Assembly: GCF_009796285.1 (NCBI RefSeq)
Contig: NZ_CP047020.1
Span: 1,116,001 to 1,180,000 of the forward strand
Reading direction: 5' to 3'
Origin: Streptomyces broussonetiae
GTDB taxonomy: Bacteria; Actinomycetota; Actinomycetes; Streptomycetales; Streptomycetaceae
DNA: 64,000 nucleotides
In this document: one piece after another, positions 32,728 to 40,490 of the stretch
Layout of the letters: every line of letters starts with the position of its first letter
Position numbering within the stretch: the first letter of the stretch is position 1
Position numbers and translations under genes: made by a program
Notes under the pieces: generated by a model
Database searches by the model: none
Told to the model about the DNA's origin: nothing
What the model saw: the letters and a program-made list of their open reading frames with translations, nothing else

Positions 32728-35094
32728 TCAGCCTTCGGGCAGCGCCTGTTCGGCCCAGATCGTCTTGCCCCGGCCGGTCTGCCGGCTGCCCCAGCGCTGG
32801 GTGAGCTGGGCGACCAGGAGCAGTCCGCGGCCACCCTCGTCGAAGGCGTTGGCCCGGCGCAGGTGCGGTGAGGTGGAACTGGCGTCGGAGACCTCGCAGA
32901 TGAGGGCGCGGTCACGGATCAGCCGGAGCTGGATGGGCGGTTCGCCGTAACGGATGGCGTTGGTGACGAGTTCGCTGACGACGAGTTCGGTGATGAAGGC
33001 GGCCTCGTCCAGACCCCAGGCGGTCAACTGCTCGCCGGCCGCCTGCCGGAAGGCGGCGACCTCGGCAGGGTCGGGCGGCACGTCCCAGGTGGCGACCCGG
33101 TCTGCGCCGAGGGCACGGGTGCGCACCAGCAGCAGGGCGACGTCGTCGCTGTGCTGGTCGGGCAGGACGGCCTTGAGGACGCTGTCGCACAGGTCGTCGA
33201 GGGAGTCGGCGGGTGCGGTCAGGGCCCGGTGCAGGTCCTCGGTGGCACCGTCGAGGTCCCGGTCGCGGTCCTCGAGCAGGCCGTCGGTGTAGAGGGCGAC
33301 CACGGAGCCCTCGGGCAGTTCCAGTTCCGTCGCCTCGAACGGCAGCCCGCCGACGCCGAGGGGCGGTCCGGCGCTCATGGAGACGGGCTCGGCGGCGCCC
33401 CCGGGCAGGACGACGGTCGGGGCCGGATGGCCGGCGGCGGCCAGGCCGAGCCGCCGGGAAACGGGGTCGTACACGGCGTACAGACAGGTGGCGCCGAGTT
33501 CGGCGACCTCCTCTCCGCTGTCCTCTGCGGACAGGTGGATCACCAGGTCGTCCAGGTGCGTGAGGAGTTCGTCGGGCGGCAGATCGACGTCGGCGAGGGT
33601 ACGGACGGCCGTGCGCAGCCGGCCCATGGTGGCGGAGGACTGGATGCCGTGGCCGACCACGTCGCCCACGACCAGGGCGACCCGGCCGCCGGAGAGCGGG
33701 ATGACGTCGAACCAGTCGCCGCCGATACCGGCCAGGGATCCGCACGGCAGGTAGCGGTGGGCCACCTCGACGGCGGCCTGTCCGGGCAGGCCGCGCGGCA
33801 GGAGGCTGTGCTGGAGGGCGAGGGCGGTGCTGCGTTCGCGGTTGAAGCGGCGGGCGTTGTCGATGCAGACGGCGGCGCGGCTGCCGAGTTCCTCGGCGAA
33901 GACGGCGTCGTCGGGGCCGTAGGCGTCGGGGTGGGCCGTGCGGACGCAGACGGCCACGCCCAGGGTGGTGCCGCGGGCCCGCAGTGGAACAGCGATGATG
34001 GAGTGGACGTCCTGCCGGAAGGGGCGGCCCTCCGGCGAGCGCGCGTTGCGCTCCTCGAGCCATTCGACGAACTCCGGCTCGCCGGCCTGGCTGAGCACCG
34101 AGCGGCCCTCACGCAGGGCGCGGGCGGGCGGCGAGTCCGGCGGGTAGACATCGGTCTCGCCGATGCGGACCGCCGCACCGGGGTTGCCCTCGCAGGACGA
34201 GCCATGGGCGGTGCGGTGCAGGAGGACATCGCCGTCCGGGATCGCGGGCGGCTCGTCCGCGCCGAGCACCCAGTCGAGCAGGTCGACACTGGCGAAGTCG
34301 GCGTACCGCGGGACCAGGATGTCGATCAGTTCCTCGGCGGTGCGCACCACGTCCAGGGTGGTGCCGATGCCGATCGCGGCCTCGTTCAGCAGGGCGAGGC
34401 GGCGCCGGGCCCAGTACTGCTCGCTGTTGTCGAAGGCGGCCATGGCGACGCCGGTCAGCTCGCCGGAGCCGGACCGCAGGGGCCACATCTCGATGCTCCA
34501 GAGATGTTCCCGGTGCAGTGCGGGCGCAGCGGCGAAGCTCTCGTAGCGGACGGGCAGGCCGGTCTCGGCAACCTGTCGGAGGTGGTGCTGGAAGCCCCGG
34601 TTGTATTCGGCGTCCGCCACGGTGTCCGGGAAGAACCGTCCGATGAGCGCCGTCTCGGGCAGACCCATGACCTTGCAGGCGGCGTCGTTGAGGCGCAGGT
34701 AGCGCTGCTCGAGGTCGAAGACCGACATGGACATGGAGGCCTGCTCGAAGGCCTCGCCGGCCAGGCCGGCGCCGGTCGGGTCGGCCGTGACGACGAAGCC
34801 GGCGGGCTCACCGTCGGCGCCGGTGACGGGGCAGGCGGTGAGGGCCAGGTCGATACGGTGGCCGTCGCGGTGACGCAGCGCGACGGTGCCGGCCCGTGCG
34901 GCCAGTGTGTCGTGCGGGATGTCCCCGGCGAGCAGCCCGGTCGCGGGCCGGCCCACGACGTCCCCGGCCGAGTGTCCCGTCAGTAGTCGCGCACCTTCGC
35001 TCCACCCGGCCACCCTGCCCAGGGCATCGATGACCGCCACGGCGGCGCCATGCTTCATATGCCCCAGGATGATGCGATTGTTCCGGGGCATCAA
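32728..35094 (-). CDS. Multi-domain SpoIIE phosphatase with PAS, GAF and HATPase domains
   Basis: A 788-residue signalling protein. Two PAS domains occupy about 10-230 (GAAVAVIDALGRVAGWSEGA; MSMSVFDLEQRYLRLND). A GAF domain is at about 235-420. The PP2C phosphatase domain is at about 430-650, with GGDWFDV, VGDVVGHG and YTDGLLE. The C-terminus, from about 660, is an RsbW-like ATPase domain (FITELVVSELVTNAIRYG; GGRGLLLVAQL). A kinase-like and a phosphatase domain in one chain is common in streptomycetes; it sets the phosphorylation state of an anti-anti-sigma factor in response to small molecules or redox. It is cytoplasmic, on the same strand as the peroxiredoxin gene, which ends 18 bases upstream. 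Confidence 0.92.
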   Translation of the reverse strand: MMPRNNRIILGHMKHGAAVAVIDALGRVAGWSEGARLLTGHSAGDVVGRPATGLLAGDIPHDTLAARAGTVALRHRDGHRIDLALTACPVTGADGEPAGFVVTADPTGAGLAGEAFEQASMSMSVFDLEQRYLRLNDAACKVMGLPETALIGRFFPDTVADAEYNRGFQHHLRQVAETGLPVRYESFAAAPALHREHLWSIEMWPLRSGSGELTGVAMAAFDNSEQYWARRRLALLNEAAIGIGTTLDVVRTAEELIDILVPRYADFASVDLLDWVLGADEPPAIPDGDVLLHRTAHGSSCEGNPGAAVRIGETDVYPPDSPPARALREGRSVLSQAGEPEFVEWLEERNARSPEGRPFRQDVHSIIAVPLRARGTTLGVAVCVRTAHPDAYGPDDAVFAEELGSRAAVCIDNARRFNRERSTALALQHSLLPRGLPGQAAVEVAHRYLPCGSLAGIGGDWFDVIPLSGGRVALVVGDVVGHGIQSSATMGRLRTAVRTLADVDLPPDELLTHLDDLVIHLSAEDSGEEVAELGATCLYAVYDPVSRRLGLAAAGHPAPTVVLPGGAAEPVSMSAGPPLGVGGLPFEATELELPEGSVVALYTDGLLEDRDRDLDGATEDLHRALTAPADSLDDLCDSVLKAVLPDQHSDDVALLLVRTRALGADRVATWDVPPDPAEVAAFRQAAGEQLTAWGLDEAAFITELVVSELVTNAIRYGEPPIQLRLIRDRALICEVSDASSTSPHLRRANAFDEGGRGLLLVAQLTQRWGSRQTGRGKTIWAEQALPEG

Positions 35095-35112
35095 GCGCGG
35101 AACGGAAGCCGG

Positions 35113-35580
35113 TCAGTCCTGGTGCGCACGCAGGGCGGCGAGGGCCCGGTCGGCGTGGGTGTTCATGCGCAGTTCACTGCGGACGATCTCCAGCACCGTG
35201 CGGTCCTGGGCGACGACATAGGTCACGCGTTTGGTGGGGGCCACGGAGAATCCGCGCTTGACGCCGAACCGCTCGCGCACCGCGCCGTCGGCGTCGGAGA
35301 GCAGGGGCATGCCGAGGGTGTGCCGGCCGGCGAACTCCTGCTGCTTGTCGACCGTGTCACCGCTGATGCCGACGGGCCGGGCACCGACGGCGGCGAACTC
35401 GGCGGCGAGATCACGGAAGTGGCAGGCCTCGGCGGTGCAGCCGGGGGTCATGGCGGCGGGATAGAAGAAGAGGACCACCGGCCCGTCGGCCAGCAGCTCG
35501 GTGAGCCGGCGGGTGGTGCCGGTCTCGTCGGGCAGGGCGAAGTCCTCGATCTCGTCCCCGACCTTGATGCGTTCCGTCAC
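35113..35580 (-). CDS. BCP-type peroxiredoxin
   Basis: A 155-residue peroxiredoxin of the bacterioferritin comigratory protein type. Cys48 in AAMTPGCTAEAC is the peroxidatic Cys and Cys53 the resolving Cys, five apart as in E. coli BCP. It reduces hydrogen peroxide and organic peroxides with thioredoxin. The GTG start has GGAGGAG five bases before it. A motif shared with the promoter of the MarR gene lies upstream at 35713-35722, so MarR control is possible. Confidence 0.9.
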   Translation of the reverse strand: MTERIKVGDEIEDFALPDETGTTRRLTELLADGPVVLFFYPAAMTPGCTAEACHFRDLAAEFAAVGARPVGISGDTVDKQQEFAGRHTLGMPLLSDADGAVRERFGVKRGFSVAPTKRVTYVVAQDRTVLEIVRSELRMNTHADRALAALRAHQD

Positions 35581-35712
35581 GACCGCTCCTCCTCGTTCCG
35601 GGCGCCTTCTCGCGCCCTCAGCCCCCGGCGGCACCTGACGTGCGCACCGGGGGACGATGCCTGCTCCGACGATCTGCCGCCGGGGGCCTTCTCCGACGCT
35701 CTGCCGCCGGAT

Positions 35713-35722
35713 ATTACTTGAC
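35713..35722 (-). promoter_or_regulatory. Shared regulator motif upstream of peroxiredoxin
   Basis: ATTACTTGAC on the plus strand; its complement GTCAAGTAAT recurs exactly at 36358-36367 before the MarR gene. It lies 133 bases upstream of the peroxiredoxin start. Confidence 0.45.
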
Positions 35723-35800
35723 GGTACGACCGGTCGCGGGCCGTTCCCCGGGGCCGGGCGGCGGCCGTCAGTCGGCCGTCGGTTCACCGTCAGCCAGGCG

Positions 35801-36328
35801 TCAGCCCGTCGTCAGCGGGGCGTCGTCCACCTCCCGGCCGGAGTCCTCCTCGCTCGTGTACGCGAGGAAGTCGTCGACCATGCGGTGGAAGAGGGTGGCC
35901 AGCTGCCGCAGTTCGTCGGGCCGCCACTCGGCGAGGGCGCGCTGCATTCCCCGGGCGCCCGCCTCCCGGATCCGGGCCATGGCGTCCCGCCCGGCGTCGG
36001 TGAGCCGGATCCGCTGGGCCCGCCGGTCGTCGGGGTCGGGGACGCGGCTGACACAGCCCGCCCTCTGCAGCTGCTGCACGGTCCGCGTCACATGGGAGGC
36101 CTCCACGCCCAGGCGCTGCGCCAGCTCCCCCGGCCGCAGCGGCTCGCAGTCGGCGATCTGCCGCAGCAGCGCCACCGCCGCCCGGTCCAGCGGCACACCG
36201 GCCAGCCCCATCAGCCGCTCGTGCTGCCGGGCCCGTGTGCTGAGGTAGGTGATGCGCGTCAGGGCGCGCTCGATGTCGACGACCTCCGGGGAGGCACCGG
36301 GCACGCCGGACAGCGATTCCGCGGGCAT
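35801..36328 (-). CDS. MarR-family regulator
   Basis: A 175-residue winged-helix regulator: PGELAQRLGVEASHVTRTVQ is the recognition region and VPDPDDRRAQRIRLTDAG the wing, both typical of MarR. It probably responds to phenolic compounds or oxidants. It lies between the peroxiredoxin (same strand, downstream) and the small monooxygenase-like gene (divergent). A motif in its own promoter region, at 36354-36367, is shared with those of the peroxiredoxin and the MFS pump at 40491. Confidence 0.9.
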   Translation of the reverse strand: MPAESLSGVPGASPEVVDIERALTRITYLSTRARQHERLMGLAGVPLDRAAVALLRQIADCEPLRPGELAQRLGVEASHVTRTVQQLQRAGCVSRVPDPDDRRAQRIRLTDAGRDAMARIREAGARGMQRALAEWRPDELRQLATLFHRMVDDFLAYTSEEDSGREVDDAPLTTG

Positions 36329-36353
36329 ACCCGGCAGTTTACCAGCTCGTTGC

Positions 36354-36367
36354 GTAAGTCAAGTAAT
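36354..36367 (-). promoter_or_regulatory. Putative MarR binding site
   Basis: GTAAGTCAAGTAAT, 26 bases upstream of the MarR start. Its right part (GTCAAGTAAT) matches the peroxiredoxin site at 35713-35722 and its left part (GTAAGTCAAG) matches 40413-40422 in the MFS operator. Confidence 0.5.
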
Positions 36368-36508
36368 CTCTGACCACTGTCCGTCACCGCCGAGGTCGGC
36401 GCAGCCCCCGTCCCGGAGGGCAACGGCCGCGTGTCGTACCGGCCGCCCCTCGGCGCGCGCATGCTGCAATCGGCAGGATCACGACCGTTTCGAACACCGG
36501 AGGAATCC

Positions 36509-36796
36509 ATGGCCTTCGCCGTCGTCGCCCAGTACCAGTGCGCGCCCGCCGACGTCGACACCGTGCGCGACGCGCTCCGCAAGATGCGCGAACTGGTCCC
36601 GTCCGAGCCCGCGAACCTCGCCTACGAGGCACACGAAGTGGTCGACCGGCCGGGGGCGTTCCTGTTGTACGAGCGGTACACCGACCGCGCCGGCTTCGAG
36701 GCGCACAAGGAGACGGACCACTTCGCGGAGCTGATCCGGGGCACGGTGTTCCCGCTGCTGAAGGAGCGGACCGTCACCTTCGCCGAGACGGTCTGA
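36509..36796 (+). CDS. Antibiotic biosynthesis monooxygenase (ABM)-like protein
   Basis: A 95-residue dimeric alpha-beta barrel protein. MAFAVVAQYQCAPADVDTVR, then EAHEVVDRPGAFLLYERYTD and FEAHKETDHF with a His, are ABM-family features. Members include cofactor-free monooxygenases such as ActVA-Orf6 and quinol monooxygenase YgiN. It is divergent from the MarR gene and so may be under its control. Substrate unknown. The ATG follows a GGAGGAA site. Confidence 0.85.
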   Translation: MAFAVVAQYQCAPADVDTVRDALRKMRELVPSEPANLAYEAHEVVDRPGAFLLYERYTDRAGFEAHKETDHFAELIRGTVFPLLKERTVTFAETV

Positions 36797-37036
36797 CCCG
36801 CAGCGCGCCGCCCCGCCCGCCGCGTCGTACGGGTGACGATCACGGCGGATTCCGTGGGAAGCCTCACCGGGACGTGCCGCCCGCGCCGGAGGGGGGACCA
36901 GCGGGACGGCGGAACACCCCCTCCCCACCGGGCGGTCGGACCGGACTTGGGCACCGGCGCCCGTCCCCCGGGACGTCCCGCGCGTCCCGGGGGACGCCGG
37001 AACGGCATTGCGACGGCGCGTCACGGAAACCCTGGC

Positions 37037-37065
37037 TCTCGTGATCACTGCTCGTGGTCACGAGA
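37037..37065 (+). promoter_or_regulatory. Hairpin in the leader of the SH3 protein gene
   Basis: A 12-bp inverted repeat (37037-37048 with 37054-37065, one G-T pair, 5-base loop) 20 bases before the start codon. It contains GTGATCAC / GTGGTCAC and may be an operator or an RNA structure controlling translation. It does not match the c-di-AMP riboswitch known upstream of some streptomycete wall hydrolases. Confidence 0.45.
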
Positions 37066-37084
37066 ACGACAGCCGGAGGTTTCC

Positions 37085-37669
37085 ATGATCCTACGGACTC
37101 TCAGGAGCGGTCTGCTGGCCACGGTCGCAGTGCTCGCGTTCCTGCCCGCGGCGGCCGGAGCCGCCCCCGCGAGCGCCGCCGCCCCGTACCCGGCGTCCGC
37201 CGCCATCGGCCGACACCACGTGCGCCACACCTACCCCGCTCCGTACCGCATGCACCACCACAGGTACGTCACGCACCACGCACGCCACATGTACCGCGTC
37301 CACCGGCTGCGCCACTTCGGCGCCCAGGCAATGACGTACCGCTTCGTCCCGCGGACGACGGCCCAGCACTGGGCCGTGCAGGGGGCGTCGTACCGGATCG
37401 CGGGTCACCGGACGTCGTGCCGTCTCGTCCGGCGCGCCACCGGCCGGGTCACCACCAGCTACGCCCGGCTCAACGTCCGCTCCGGTCCGGGCACCGGCTA
37501 CCCGGTGATCGGCCACCGGCACTCGGGCCGGCTCGTGGGGCTCACCTGCAGGACGCGCGGTTCGTCGGTCGCCGGCTACCACACCTGGTACCGCCTCTCG
37601 CGCAACGGAGGCTACGTCTCGGCCCGCTACGTCCACGTCCACGGGAACCGCACCCTGCCCTGGTGCTGA
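37085..37669 (+). CDS. Secreted His-rich protein with SH3-like domain
   Basis: A 194-residue exported protein. The signal peptide spans residues 1-30 (MILRTLRSGLLATVAVLAFL start, cleavage near AGAAPA-SAA). Residues 40-80 are rich in His, Arg and Tyr (MHHHRYVTHHARHMYRVH). The C-terminal 75 residues are a bacterial SH3 domain: YARLNVRSGPGTGYPVIG, then YHTWYRLSRNGGYVSARYV. SH3 domains of this type bind the cell wall; the His-rich part could bind metal. There is no catalytic domain. GGAGG precedes the ATG and a strong terminator follows. Confidence 0.85.
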   Translation: MILRTLRSGLLATVAVLAFLPAAAGAAPASAAAPYPASAAIGRHHVRHTYPAPYRMHHHRYVTHHARHMYRVHRLRHFGAQAMTYRFVPRTTAQHWAVQGASYRIAGHRTSCRLVRRATGRVTTSYARLNVRSGPGTGYPVIGHRHSGRLVGLTCRTRGSSVAGYHTWYRLSRNGGYVSARYVHVHGNRTLPWC

Positions 37670-37698
37670 CGGCACGACGCCACCGCACCGCCTAGCCA

Positions 37699-37736
37699 CC
37701 GAAGGCCCGTTCGACGACCCCCGAACGGGCCTTCGG
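37699..37736 (+). terminator. Terminator after the SH3 protein gene
   Basis: Perfect 15-bp stem (37699-37713 CCGAAGGCCCGTTCG with 37722-37736) and an 8-base loop, 30 bases after the stop. Confidence 0.9.
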
Positions 37737-37856
37737 TATACCCACACCTCACGGTCCTCCTGCCGCACCGCGTGTTGCGTTCGCGGCACTCCCGGGAAGC
37801 CATGCCGACAACAGGGGCTAAATCGCCCATAGCGGAAAGGGAGTCGAGGACGCACG

Positions 37857-38816
37857 ATGCGGCACCCTCAAGCATCGACCATGCCGGACGACCCACGGGT
37901 GGCGGAACTGCGCGAGCTGAAGGACCGTACGGGGCTGAGCCTCGCGGCACTGGCCGCGCGCACCCCGTACAGCAAGTCCGCCTGGCACCGCTATCTGTCC
38001 GGCGGAACGCCGCCGCCCCGGTCCGCCGTGGAGGCGCTCTGCCGTCTCGCCGGCGCCGATCCCGACGCCGTACTGCCCCTGTGGAACACGCTCGAGGCCG
38101 CACCGGCGGCCCCCGCGGGTCCGCCGGAGGCATCCGGCCGCAGGCGGCGGACGAGGCGGCGTCCGTGGCGGCGCCGGCCGGAAGACGCGCCACGGACGCC
38201 GTCCGGGCCGCCGTCGCAGACGCCGTCCCGGGCTTCGGCGCAAGCTCCGCCGCCGGTCGCGCCGCGGCTCTCCTCGCGCCTGTCGTCCCGCCTTTCGTCC
38301 CGCCTTTCGTCCCGCCTTTCGTCCCGTCTTCCGTCCTGGCTGCCGTCGTGGCTTCCGCTGTCCGCGCTCGCGCTGTTCGGCGCGGCCACGGCGGTGGCCG
38401 CCGCCGTCACGCTGGCCGCGCGTCCGGGCACCGCGCCCGCCACGCAGAGCCTGCCTGCGGTGCCCCGCTGTCACGGCCGTTCGTGCCAGGGCGAGCTGCC
38501 CGACGCGTCGGTGTGCGCCCGGGACGCACGGACCACGAGCACCGTCACCGACCCCGCCTACACGGTTCAGTTGCGCTACTCGGCGGCCTGCGGCACCGCC
38601 TGGTCCCAGGTACGGCTGCGCACGCCACGGGCCCACGAGGTGTCGGTGCGCTCGGGCCAGGACGTGCTCACGGCCGGCTATCCGGCGGACGACTCCGCCG
38701 GGGACAGCAGTCCGATGGTCTCGGTGTCCTCGCCCCGGGGCGTGGAGGCGTGTGCCGAGGTGGGCGGGGAGCTGGCGTGCACGGGCCGGGACGTGGAGCC
38801 GGAGGAGGAGGGGTGA
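37857..38816 (+). CDS. XRE-type HTH membrane protein with DUF2690
   Basis: A 319-residue protein. A helix-turn-helix domain at about 12-80 (LAALAARTPYSKSAWHRYLS) is followed by an Arg/Pro-rich linker. A repeat of LSSR units leads into one transmembrane helix (about 165-190). The extracytoplasmic part is a DUF2690 domain with paired cysteines (VPRCHGRSCQGE; YSAACGTAWSQV). This layout is common in streptomycetes and may link surface events to transcription, but no target is known. A bidirectional terminator follows. Confidence 0.85.
   Translation: MRHPQASTMPDDPRVAELRELKDRTGLSLAALAARTPYSKSAWHRYLSGGTPPPRSAVEALCRLAGADPDAVLPLWNTLEAAPAAPAGPPEASGRRRRTRRRPWRRRPEDAPRTPSGPPSQTPSRASAQAPPPVAPRLSSRLSSRLSSRLSSRLSSRLPSWLPSWLPLSALALFGAATAVAAAVTLAARPGTAPATQSLPAVPRCHGRSCQGELPDASVCARDARTTSTVTDPAYTVQLRYSAACGTAWSQVRLRTPRAHEVSVRSGQDVLTAGYPADDSAGDSSPMVSVSSPRGVEACAEVGGELACTGRDVEPEEEG
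38268..38351 (+). repeat. 12-bp tandem repeat coding for LSSR units
   Basis: Seven 12-base units, of which those at 38292-38303 and 38304-38315 are identical and 38316-38327 differs by one base. They encode LSSR five times and LPSW twice, immediately before the membrane helix. Confidence 0.9.
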
Positions 38817-38831
38817 CCCGCGACGTACGCG

Positions 38832-38870
38832 TGCGGTGCCGCACCCCGGATTCCGGGGTGCGGCACCGCA
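38832..38870. terminator. Bidirectional terminator
   Basis: Near-perfect 19-bp inverted repeat (38832-38850 with 38852-38870; the tip opens to a small loop). It lies between the DUF2690 gene and the convergent MFS remnant. Confidence 0.88.
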
Positions 38871-38885
38871 TGCGAAGCAGCCGGG

Positions 38886-39445
38886 TCAGCCGGCGGTGAC
38901 GAGGTGCTGCCCGCTGCCGGTGCGCTCCGGACGCCGGGCCGAGCGCAGGGCGGCGACGCCGATGAACACCATGGAGGACACACCCGCGAGGGCGAAGGCG
39001 GCGAAGCCCCGGTCGCCGTCGCCCGCCGCAAGCAGCTGACGCCGAGCCACGAACCGAAGACCGCGCCGAAGCGGCCCATGCCCGAGGTCCAGCCGACGGC
39101 GGTGGCGCGGTTGCCCAGGATGGAGCCGAGAGAGACGGTCGCGTAGATCATCACCTGGGCGCTGTTGAGGAACACACCGGTGACGAAGACGACCAGGAAG
39201 GTCAGGCCCAGCGGCATGCGCACGCCGAGCAGGAAGACACCGACCGCGGTGAGCGCGAACCGGATCGCGGAGATGCGCGGGGCGCCGAAGCTGTCCGAGG
39301 CACGGCCTGCGATGAGCATGCCGACGATGCCTCCGAGGTTGAACAGCACCACGAAGGTCAGGGCGGAGCCGAGGTTGTAGCCCTCGTCGCGCATCAGCGT
39401 GGGCAGCCAGGTGGCGACACCGTAGACGAGCAGGAGCGGACTGTT
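38886..39445 (-). pseudogene. Remnant of an MFS transporter (C-terminal part, frameshifted)
   Basis: Minus-strand reading gives SPLLLVYGVATWLPTLMRDE, then ALTFVVLFNLGGIVGMLIAG and TAVGWTSGMGRFGAVFGSWL, the C-terminal half of an aromatic-acid/H+ symporter-like MFS protein. After FGSWLG the frame breaks near 39040: the proper continuation (QLLAAGDGDRGFAAFAL to the stop at 38886) is in another frame. The N-terminal half is missing; sequence to the right of about 39445 has no coding resemblance. A decayed gene. Confidence 0.8.
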
Positions 39446-39595
39446 TCCCGGCTGCCGGTGCAGCGTCGTCGCTCACGCCCACGCTGCACGGGCGCACATC
39501 GGTACACGCCGCCCCCTCTTTGGGGCGCGCCTCACCCCACCGCGTGGCGCCGGGCCGCCCCGGCCGTGCGCCACGGCCGACTCACCGAAAACAAG

Positions 39596-40249
39596 TCACG
39601 GCGTCGTGCCGCTCACCGGTGCAAGCCACAGGCCCTCGATCGCGTCGGCGAGTCCGGTGGCCGCCTGCTCCCAGGTGGCGCGCGGGGTGGGGGCGCCCTC
39701 GGCGAGGGCCCGTTCCCGCTCCGCGCAGGTGTGCAGGATCAACTGGCGGACCATCTGGCCGCGTTCGGCGCGGACCTCGGGCGGCAGCTCGGGAAGGGTG
39801 CGGTTCAGGGCCTCGATCGCCTGCCCAAGCGCCGGTGAGGCCATGGACTCCTCGACCATGATCTCGTGCAGCGCCGGGTCGGTCATCACCTGGGCACAGA
39901 ACCGGGCGTACCAGGTGGGGCTGCCGAGCCCGGCCAGGTGCTCGGTCACCGGGCGCACCAGGCAGTCGATCCAGTCACGTACGTCCATGGAGTCGCCGGC
40001 CACGGCGAGCGCCCGCTCCCGCAGGGTCTCGATGTGCTCGGCGTGCCGACGCGCCACCGCGCGGACCAGGTCGGCCTTGGTGCCGAAGTGATAGCCGACC
40101 GCCGCGTTGTTGCCCTGGCCGGCGGCCTCGCTGACCTGGCGGTTGGAGACGGCGTACACACCATGCTCGGCGAACAGCCGCTCCGCCGCGTCCAGGATCG
40201 CCTCCCGCGTAGCGCTCACCTGCTCGGCCCGCGCCGTCCTGCCCGCCAT
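39596..40249 (-). CDS. TetR-family regulator
   Basis: A 217-residue repressor. The N-terminal HTH (REAILDAAERLFAEHGVYAV; VSEAAGQGNNAAVGYHFGTK) is typical. The ATG at 40249 is chosen; a GTG nine codons upstream is an alternative. It is divergent from an MFS efflux gene with a perfect inverted repeat between them, and probably represses the pump until a drug binds. Confidence 0.9.
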   Translation of the reverse strand: MAGRTARAEQVSATREAILDAAERLFAEHGVYAVSNRQVSEAAGQGNNAAVGYHFGTKADLVRAVARRHAEHIETLRERALAVAGDSMDVRDWIDCLVRPVTEHLAGLGSPTWYARFCAQVMTDPALHEIMVEESMASPALGQAIEALNRTLPELPPEVRAERGQMVRQLILHTCAERERALAEGAPTPRATWEQAATGLADAIEGLWLAPVSGTTP

Positions 40250-40413
40250 GCTCACCACCGCTCCGGGACTGCGCACCGCCCCGGGGCGGCCAGTCCCGCG
40301 TTCCGCCCCAGGCCCTCGACCGGGGCGGCGAGGTCCAGCCGAAGAAGCCTACGGTGCACGCGGGCCCCACCTGGGACAGGCCCCACGTACGGCGCCGTTT
40401 CGGGTCGCTACAG

Positions 40414-40433
40414 TAAGTCAAGCATTTGACTTA
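40414..40433. promoter_or_regulatory. Operator between TetR and MFS genes
   Basis: Perfect inverted repeat TAAGTCAA-GCAT-TTGACTTA, 57 bases before the MFS start. It is the obvious repressor site. The 10-mer GTAAGTCAAG at its left edge recurs exactly before the MarR gene at 36354, so MarR could also bind here. Confidence 0.8.
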
Positions 40434-40490
40434 AATTGAGGTCGGTTCCGCCGGCCGCTGCCCGATTCCTGCTCCTCGGAAGGTTTCCCC

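Noticed and set aside
37037..37065. c-di-AMP riboswitch before the SH3 gene
   Set aside because: The leader is too short and lacks the conserved riboswitch sequence blocks; only a simple hairpin is seen.
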